Source: an uncultured Bryobacteraceae bacterium
GTDB taxonomy: Bacteria > Acidobacteriota > Terriglobia > Bryobacterales > Bryobacteraceae
Direction of reading: 5' to 3'
DNA: 10,477 nt
Assembly: GCA_937921835.1 (NCBI GenBank)
Contig: CAKZVG010000163.1
Span: 1-10,477 of the forward strand
In this document: piece after piece, positions 1 to 4,592 of the stretch
Position numbering within the stretch: position 1 is the stretch's first letter
Layout: every line of letters starts with the position of its first letter
Notes under the pieces: model-generated
The model's input: the letters and a program-made list of their open reading frames with translations, nothing else
What the model was told of the DNA's origin: nothing
Database searches by the model: none
Translations under genes and position numbers: made by a program

Positions 1-267
1 CCAGACGATGATGGTCGTCTTGCCGACGCCCTTGGCGTTGATCATCAGTTCGTAGGGCGAGACCACCACCGCGTCGGCGATGCGCGGCTCGGCCACCGCC
101 ACGCGCTGCACGTCGCGGTCGAAGCGCAGCAACTCTCCGCGGCCGGTGAGGAGGCTGAGGTTGCGGGCGGGCGTGGCTTGGGCGGCGAGGAAGGCGGCGC
201 CGGAGAGCAGCGCGGCGGCGAACACCGCCAGACGGCGCGGCTGAAGGCGGGTATGAGTGCGTTTCAT
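1..267 (-). CDS. cpaC: Tad/Flp pilus secretin CpaC (RcpA), N-terminal part only
   Basis: CpaC/RcpA is the outer-membrane secretin through which the Flp pilus exits the cell. Only the first 89 codons are present; the gene continues past base 1. The start is basic (MKRTHTRLQPRR), followed by a hydrophobic, Ala-rich segment ending near AAQA at residues 28-31, which reads as a Sec signal peptide. From residue ~37 the sequence matches the pilus-formation N-terminal domain of secretins: G-R-G-E-L-L-R-F, then a V-x-R-V-A-V-A-E-P-x-I-A-D-A-V-V motif, then L-M-I-N-A-K-G-x-G-K-T-T-I-I-V-W at the edge. The ATG at 267 lies 16 bp beyond the stop of cpaB, with GAGG overlapping that stop but rather far (13 nt) from the ATG. 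Adjacency to CpaB is the usual Tad order. The secretin pore domain cannot be checked here. Seen: the N-domain. Inferred: the full-length secretin. Confidence 0.88.
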   Translation of the reverse strand, partial: MKRTHTRLQPRRLAVFAAALLSGAAFLAAQATPARNLSLLTGRGELLRFDRDVQRVAVAEPRIADAVVVSPYELMINAKGVGKTTIIVW

Positions 268-283
268 ATCGGTCGTGCGGCCT

Positions 284-1189
284 CTAGTCCTGGAAGGTCT
301 CCTGGACGTGCTTGTCGCCGCGGTACACGTCAACGATGTACCTGGGCTTGGGCGGCTCCTTCTTCTCTTCCTTCTTGGGCTTCTCCTCCTCGCCGGCAAG
401 CTGCGCCCAGACCTTGTCGTCGCGGAGGTTGGGCACTCCCTTGGCGGCAAGCTGCCGGCGGCGGGCGGCGGCCCGCGAGTCGATCATCGGATCGATGTCG
501 AAGGCGGTGGCCGGGGTGTTGTCCTGAATGGTCGAACGGTCGAGCGGGTTGCGCAGGCTCAGGCTGAGCCGGCCCTGGTTCCTGGCGAATTCCAGCTTGC
601 GCGATTCCTCGGGCGTCACCAGCAGCGTGACCGACGGCTGGGCCGGCCGCGGCGCGCGCGGGTCCAACTGCTGCCCCGGGTCGGTCAGCCGGCCCACCGA
701 CAACACCTCGACGTCCTCCAGCAGCACCGTGGTGAGCGACTCAGCCAGCGAACCGGAACGGGTAAAGAGCACGTCCACCCGCGAGCGGGGCTTGATGAGG
801 CCGCCCGCCGCGGCGGCTTCGGAGATGGGGACCGAAACCGCCCGCTTGCCGGGCGCGATGGTGGCGGGGATGCCTTCGGCGGTCGAGAGTCCGGTCAGCT
901 TGCTGGTGGTGATGGGCTCGTTGGCGTTGACCGGATAAAGCAGCACGCGGTCGATGGCAGCGTTGCGGTCGAGCACGGCCGTCTTGGGGAGGTCCTTTTC
1001 GGCCAGGCTTACCAGCTTGAGGTCGGCCGCGCGAAGGCGCGTACCGGCGCTCATGTCGCGCACCGCGGCTACGGCCTGGACCGTCTTTTCCTTGTGCGGC
1101 TCCTGGGTCCGGGCCCAAAGAAACCAGGTCAGCAGGGCGGCGGAAATCCACGCCCCGCCGAAGATCATGAGTATCTTCTTACGGTCCAT
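284..1189 (-). CDS. cpaB: Flp pilus assembly protein CpaB/RcpC
   Basis: CpaB/RcpC is a periplasmic, inner-membrane-anchored subunit of the Tad pilus machine that works with the secretin. The protein has 301 residues, within the usual family range. Residues ~6-26 form one membrane anchor (ILMIFGGAWISAALLTWFLW). Residues ~37-98 are a SAF-type domain: A-V-R-D-M-S-A-G-T-R-L at 42-52, then D-R-V-L-L-Y-P-V-N-A-N-E-P-I at 80-93. Residues ~105-215 are the RcpC domain, with I-A-P-G-K-R-A-V-S-V-P at 111-121, a V-D-V-L-F strand at 138-142 and VTLLVTPEE at 187-195. The tail (~266-282) is a charged Lys/Glu/Pro linker, followed by a short V-D-V-Y-R-G segment. The ATG at 1189 is preferred over upstream in-frame starts because GAGG sits 7 nt ahead and the membrane anchor follows directly. 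The 117-bp gap upstream contains a hairpin and an AT-richer patch that could carry a promoter, but no convincing -35/-10 pair is seen. Confidence 0.93.
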   Translation of the reverse strand: MDRKKILMIFGGAWISAALLTWFLWARTQEPHKEKTVQAVAAVRDMSAGTRLRAADLKLVSLAEKDLPKTAVLDRNAAIDRVLLYPVNANEPITTSKLTGLSTAEGIPATIAPGKRAVSVPISEAAAAGGLIKPRSRVDVLFTRSGSLAESLTTVLLEDVEVLSVGRLTDPGQQLDPRAPRPAQPSVTLLVTPEESRKLEFARNQGRLSLSLRNPLDRSTIQDNTPATAFDIDPMIDSRAAARRRQLAAKGVPNLRDDKVWAQLAGEEEKPKKEEKKEPPKPRYIVDVYRGDKHVQETFQD

Positions 1190-1274
1190 GCTCAACCTCG
1201 CGCCGCGGGCCTGCCGGGAACACACCACCAGCCCAAGGGGCGCAAACCTCCCGCAGTAACGTATTAACACTTGA

Positions 1275-1305
1275 GGATGCCACAAGTTCTGCCCCGGCGG
1301 TATCC
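1275..1305 (-). terminator. Hairpin after the GT-C-like gene (weak terminator or attenuator)
   Basis: On the minus strand, directly after the TGA of the upstream membrane-protein gene, GGATACCGC pairs with GTGGCATCC across a 13-nt loop: nine positions with one A-C mismatch and one G-T pair. No T-run follows, so it is not a classic intrinsic terminator. It may partly end or stabilise the upstream transcript before cpaB. Confidence 0.3.
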
Positions 1306-1306
1306 T

Positions 1307-2836
1307 TCATTTCCGTCCCCGTTCGAGCAGCGTGGCGGTCGCGTCCCGGTGGAGGCGTTTCCAGCCCGCGGTTTCCAGCGCCTCAAGCAGCGAGTAATCG
1401 TTGGGGAGCAGGGCGTGAGTGAAGGCGAGCGCCTCCACCTGCTCGCGCCATCCCGGGCGGACCTGCACCAGCCGCACGTAACGCTGCATGAAGCCGCTGC
1501 CATAGAAGTCGCTGCGGCCGTCGAAGAAGACCTTGCGGCGGCCTTCAAAGCGGTAGATCAGGTAGCCGCCGAATTTGTCCGGGGCCAGCAGCCGGGCATC
1601 GGCGGGCAGCTGCGCGACGGCGCTGGCCGCTTCCACCGGAAACTCCCCGGGCGGAAAGCCGGTGCGCGCTTTTACTTCCGGCGCTTGCAGGGCGGCGAAG
1701 GCGAGCAGCAACACGGCCGGCGCCAGGGCCGCGCCGCCCAGGCCGCGGTCGAGCGCGCGCAAGCGGGCGGAATAGCCAAGGAACCGATCCAACCCTCTCC
1801 GGACGCCCGGCCGGAGCCCGCGCCAGCCGCGCAGAGCTTCGCTGATGGCGCCGTTGGCCAGGGGAAGCAACACCAGCGCCGCGAGCGGGAGCCCGCGCGC
1901 CGAGCGCAGGGCGCCCGCCAGCAGCAGGGCCGCCAGCAGCGCCTGGCCAAGTTTTCCTTGCCCGAGGGCGAGCACGGCGCCGGTGGCCGCAATGGCCGCG
2001 GCCAGCAGAATCTGGAAGGCCCCTTCGGAATGGAAGTTGAAGCTCTGGAATTCGCCTACCCGCGCCAGCAGTTCGCGGTCGGCCAGGTAGGCCGCCACAT
2101 GGCGGTGCAACTCCCAGCCGTAGGGGTTGGCCAGGCTGCCAAGACCGGACGCCGCGGCGGCGGTGAGAAACCTCCCCGCGGCGCGGCGTTCCGGCTCCGC
2201 CGGGAGGTCCCAGATCATGGGCCGTAACGCCGCCGCCACGGCGTAGAGCAGCGCCAGGACGGGCGCCAGGAAGAAACTGGCGTGAAGGTTGGCCCACAGG
2301 GCCGTGAAGAGCGCGATCCAGGGTAGGTGGGAAAGCGGCGAACCGTTCTTCCCGCGCGCTTCGGCGTACCAGACCGCGCCCAGCAGGAAGAGCCATCCGA
2401 AAACGTGCGGGCGGGCCAGCCAGTGGAGGTTGACGGTGGAAAGCATGGGCGAGGCCAGCGCGCACGCCAGCAGGAAATCCCCGCCCGCCGCCCAGTGCAG
2501 CCGGACCCAGAGCCAGGAGCAGGCCGCGATCGCCGCCGCGTATAGCAGCGCCACACCGGTAAGGCCCTGCCAGCGGTGGGCCGCGCCCATGATCACGCCG
2601 GCGCCCCATTCCCAGGCGAACCACGGCTCGCTCGCGCGGGAGAACGAATAGGGATCGGAACGGGGCAGTCCGCTTCCGGCCAGGATCGCTTCTCCGGTGC
2701 GGATATGCCAGCCGGAATCCGAGTCGCGGAACAGCCGCCGGGGGCCGTCGTAGACGAAGAGACAGTAGAACAGCGTGAAGACGGAAAACGCCAGCGCCAG
2801 GTCGGGCGCGCACCAGCGGCGGAAGACCGAGGACAT
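1307..2836 (-). CDS. Polytopic membrane protein, GT-C glycosyltransferase-like, in the Tad locus
   Basis: This is a 509-residue protein with about ten hydrophobic spans (roughly 11-28, 91-109, 120-134, 143-158, 172-202, 222-236, 273-291, 298-330 and 366-385) and a soluble C-terminal part from ~390. GT-C enzymes use lipid-linked sugars on the outer face of the inner membrane and carry an acidic motif in the first external loop. Here D-S-D-S-G-W-H (38-44) follows the first span, then D-P-Y-S-F-S (61-66), EW (76-77), H-W-L-A-R-P-H (138-144), N-L-H-A-S-F (183-188) and N-P-Y-G (237-240). The tail holds FGGYLIYRFEG and FFDGRSDFYG (422-446). I do not recognise a named family member; the GT-C call is inference from layout. 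It sits between the pilin and cpaB, so pilin or surface glycosylation is possible. Start choice is open: ATG 2836 has GGAG 11 nt upstream, while an in-frame GTG at 2890 has GAGG at 7 nt and would add 18 residues. Confidence 0.8.
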   Translation of the reverse strand: MSSVFRRWCAPDLALAFSVFTLFYCLFVYDGPRRLFRDSDSGWHIRTGEAILAGSGLPRSDPYSFSRASEPWFAWEWGAGVIMGAAHRWQGLTGVALLYAAAIAACSWLWVRLHWAAGGDFLLACALASPMLSTVNLHWLARPHVFGWLFLLGAVWYAEARGKNGSPLSHLPWIALFTALWANLHASFFLAPVLALLYAVAAALRPMIWDLPAEPERRAAGRFLTAAAASGLGSLANPYGWELHRHVAAYLADRELLARVGEFQSFNFHSEGAFQILLAAAIAATGAVLALGQGKLGQALLAALLLAGALRSARGLPLAALVLLPLANGAISEALRGWRGLRPGVRRGLDRFLGYSARLRALDRGLGGAALAPAVLLLAFAALQAPEVKARTGFPPGEFPVEAASAVAQLPADARLLAPDKFGGYLIYRFEGRRKVFFDGRSDFYGSGFMQRYVRLVQVRPGWREQVEALAFTHALLPNDYSLLEALETAGWKRLHRDATATLLERGRK

Positions 2837-2919
2837 GCAGCCCGGAACTCCGCGCTCGGGGGCCGGGGACTGACCGGTTGCGCAATCCACCGCTTTGCCT
2901 CGGCAACCGGAGACTCATC

Positions 2920-2939
2920 CCGGCGGCGGGGACCGCCGG
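2920..2939 (-). promoter_or_regulatory. Perfect GC-rich hairpin between pilin and GT-C-like gene
   Basis: The minus strand reads CCGGCGG, six loop bases, then CCGCCGG: a perfect 7-bp stem about 26 nt after the pilin stop. No T-run follows. Such stems often protect the 3' end of an abundant pilin transcript or reduce read-through into the next gene. The pairing is seen; the role is inferred. Confidence 0.4.
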
Positions 2940-2946
2940 CTGCCAA

Positions 2947-2965
2947 CCACAGCGGGAGACCGTGG
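2947..2965 (-). promoter_or_regulatory. Hairpin abutting the pilin stop codon
   Basis: CCACGG pairs with CTGTGG (one G-T pair) over a 7-nt loop, starting at the first base after the pilin TAG. Together with the stronger stem at 2920-2939 it makes two consecutive stems in the pilin 3' region. It is weak alone and more credible as part of that pair. Confidence 0.3.
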
Positions 2966-3151
2966 CTACTGCCCGGTCGCCCCGATGCTGGTCAGACCCT
3001 CAGTGATGCTGCTGTAAAGACTTACCACGGCCGTGGAGAGCTGATTCACCGTGGTGATCAGCGCCAGCCCAACCGCGGCGACGATGAGCGCGTATTCGAC
3101 AAGATCCTGGCCTTGCTCGTCCTTGATGAGCCGAACAATCAATGCATGCAT
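2966..3151 (-). CDS. flp: Flp/Fap-type prepilin (major pilin of the Tad system)
   Basis: This is the structural subunit of the Flp (type IVb) pilus. The precursor has 61 residues: a short basic leader (MHALIVRLIKDEQG), then G14-Q-D-L-V-E19-Y20-A-L-I. This is the Flp signature, with cleavage after Gly14 and the conserved Glu at mature position +5 followed by Tyr. A continuous hydrophobic helix (A-L-I-V-A-A-V-G-L-A-L-I) follows, then a short polar tail ending S-I-G-A-T-G-Q. The mature subunit would be 47 residues, the normal Flp size. An in-frame ATG at 3160 would add MDS, but the only Shine-Dalgarno (GAGG, 3163-3166) lies 2 nt from it, against 11 nt from the ATG at 3151, so 3151 is preferred. 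The gene starts 17 bp after the TPR gene stop and is followed by two hairpins. A single pilin copy is seen. Cleavage needs a prepilin peptidase (TadV/CpaA) that is not in this window. Confidence 0.95.
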   Translation of the reverse strand: MHALIVRLIKDEQGQDLVEYALIVAAVGLALITTVNQLSTAVVSLYSSITEGLTSIGATGQ

Positions 3152-3168
3152 GGAATCCATTTCCTCGC

Positions 3169-4158
3169 TTATCTGGAGGCGGTTGTGGTCGCCGCCCCCT
3201 CCGACTTGCGCGGTTCGGTACCCGCCAGGGCCCTGCCCACACTACGGACCAACCGCTCCCACCAGGGACGCACCGGCGCGTGGCTGAAGGCCGCCGGCTG
3301 GCCGTCCAACTCCGACAAGATCCGCAAGTTCCGCAACGCCGCCGGGTAATCCCGTTTATATCCTAGCGCGGTATTGAGCTCCCGGCGAGCCTCCTGGTAG
3401 CGCCCCTGCTCGATCAGCATGGCCGCCAGGTTGTTGTGCGCCGCCGCCGGCCCGGAGGCCGTCTTCCAGGCCGAGAGCGCGTCTGCTGGCCTGGCCGCCA
3501 GCGCCATTCCCAGGTTATTGCGCGCGATCTCGGAGCCCGGCTGGATCTCGAGCGCGCGCCGGAACTCGGCCGCCGCCGCTTCCCTCTTGCCCTGCAACAG
3601 CAGGTTGTAGCCCAGGTTGTTGCGCAGGGCGGCGTTGGTGGGATCGCTCCCCACCGCGCTGCGATGCGCCGCTTCGGCCCCGGCCCAATCGTCCAGTCCG
3701 TCCCGCAAAATGCCCAGCCAGGACCATGCCGCGGCCAGCTTGCGGTCCGCCGGGCGGCCTTCGAGAAACTTCGCCAGCCCGGCGGCGGCTTCCGCGGCGA
3801 GCGACTGGGCGCGCAAGGCCTTCGCCAGCTCGACCTGCACCTCGGCGCTCTCGGGGAAGCGCTCCGCCGCCAGGCGGTAGTGCTCGATAGCCAACTCCGG
3901 CGCCCCCATCCGGCGGTAGTGCGCCGCCAGGTCCAGGCGCGCTTCGAGACTGCCCGGCTCGGCCAGGATCCGGCGCCGCAGCGCCCGCGCCCGGGCGTCG
4001 CCGTCGCCCGCGTCGGCCGCGTTCACCACCTGGCGCCGCATCGTCACCGCCGTGGAGGACATTCCAGCCCCGGCCGGCGGCACGGGTCCGGCGACCCGCC
4101 TGGTGCAGGAGGCGGCCAGCAGCGACAGGAGCGCGACAGTAAAGAGGCGGCTAATCAT
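3169..4158 (-). CDS. TPR-repeat lipoprotein, TadD-like
   Basis: This is a 329-residue protein with a lipoprotein-type signal: MISRLFTVALLSLLAAS then Cys18, followed by Arg-Arg. The -3 residue is Ala rather than Leu, so the lipobox is acceptable but not ideal. After a Pro/Ala linker, helical TPR units follow at about 70-103, 104-137, 142-175, 176-209 and 238-271, with a degenerate one near 210-235. N-N-L-G-Y-N-L-L-L-Q-G at 180-190 and N-N-L-G-M-A-L-A at 214-221 are typical A-helices. TadD, a TPR lipoprotein of Tad loci, helps assemble or localise the secretin; the match here is by architecture and position, not close sequence. The ATG at 4158 overlaps the end of the DUF192 gene by 8 bp (ATGATTAG), implying coupled translation. 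Upstream in-frame codons lack a signal peptide and overlap DUF192, so they were rejected as a start. The C-terminal ~40 residues are basic and low-complexity. Confidence 0.87.
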   Translation of the reverse strand: MISRLFTVALLSLLAASCTRRVAGPVPPAGAGMSSTAVTMRRQVVNAADAGDGDARARALRRRILAEPGSLEARLDLAAHYRRMGAPELAIEHYRLAAERFPESAEVQVELAKALRAQSLAAEAAAGLAKFLEGRPADRKLAAAWSWLGILRDGLDDWAGAEAAHRSAVGSDPTNAALRNNLGYNLLLQGKREAAAAEFRRALEIQPGSEIARNNLGMALAARPADALSAWKTASGPAAAHNNLAAMLIEQGRYQEARRELNTALGYKRDYPAALRNLRILSELDGQPAAFSHAPVRPWWERLVRSVGRALAGTEPRKSEGAATTTASR

Positions 4159-4507
4159 GGCGTTCGAATTCCAAGTGGTCGCCGGCGGCGGTACCGCTGG
4201 CCCGGCAGGCGCCGGCCGGCAGCTCCAGCACCGAGTGCGCCCGCAGGCAGGCGGCCATCCGCCAGGGCGCCACCGCATGGCGCACCTTCAGCACCTTCCG
4301 CTTCTTGTCGAGAAACAGCACATCGATCGGGAACTTCATCCAAAACGTGTGAACCGCCTCACAAGGCGCCAGCCACAAACCCTCGCCCTCGGGCAGGGAC
4401 TCGTGTTTCAGGAGTCCCGTACGCCGCTCCGCGCTGGTCTCGGCCACCCACGCCCGAGCCGCCAGCACCACGCCCCGGGTGGCGTTGCGCACCTCGATCG
4501 TCCGCAT
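4151..4507 (-). CDS. DUF192 family protein (COG1430-like)
   Basis: This is a 118-residue protein with the DUF192 landmarks in order: R-T-G-L-L at 29-33, G-E-G-L-W-L at 41-46, H-T-F-W-M-K-F-P-I-D-V-L-F-L-D at 53-67, V-L-E-L-P-A-G at 93-99 and G-D at 109-110. The biochemical role of DUF192 is not established. Family members are often exported, but this one has no signal peptide or membrane span, so it should stay in the cytoplasm if the start is right. The ATG at 4507 is preceded by a strong AGGAGG 12 nt upstream, which is long spacing. It is the first gene of the leftward Tad-type unit, and its 3' end overlaps the TPR lipoprotein start by 8 bp. Cys residues at 49, 87 and 101 are noted without known meaning. 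The family call is firm; the link to pilus biogenesis is inferred only from the shared operon. Confidence 0.88.
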   Translation of the reverse strand: MRTIEVRNATRGVVLAARAWVAETSAERRTGLLKHESLPEGEGLWLAPCEAVHTFWMKFPIDVLFLDKKRKVLKVRHAVAPWRMAACLRAHSVLELPAGACRASGTAAGDHLEFERHD

Positions 4508-4592
4508 TGTGGTATAACACCTCCTCGCGGCGGTTGTTGCGGTCCCTATGCAACTATTCAAGGCCCGAAGGGTTTAGAGTATCTAATTAATC
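4508..4592. promoter_or_regulatory. Divergent intergenic region between Tad locus and propeller gene
   Basis: This 85-bp gap separates two head-to-head genes and must hold start signals for both directions unless transcription enters from elsewhere. It is clearly AT-richer than its surroundings near 4573-4592 (TTTAGAGTATCTAATTAATC on the plus strand). No pair of hexamers at good spacing could be assigned. The plus-strand gene lacks an obvious Shine-Dalgarno, while the minus-strand gene has AGGAGG near 4520-4525. Confidence 0.45.

Noticed and set aside
1230..1265. GGGCGCAAACCTCCCGCAGTAAC on the plus strand, loosely recalling part of a cyclic di-GMP-I riboswitch
   Set aside because: It is in the wrong orientation for the flanking minus-strand genes, and the remaining conserved blocks and paired stems are absent.
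257..1267. Long plus-strand open frames over the pilus genes (also 1271-2227, 2576-3349, 3436-4590)
   Set aside because: These are antisense to cpaB, the GT-C-like gene, the pilin and the TPR/DUF192 genes. They have low-complexity Arg/Ala/Gly composition and no motifs.
2470..2500. A-G-G-D in the polytopic protein as a possible prepilin peptidase motif
   Set aside because: Prepilin peptidases need G-x-G-D plus a second Asp in a smaller (~150-250 residue) protein. Size, topology and the other motifs do not fit.
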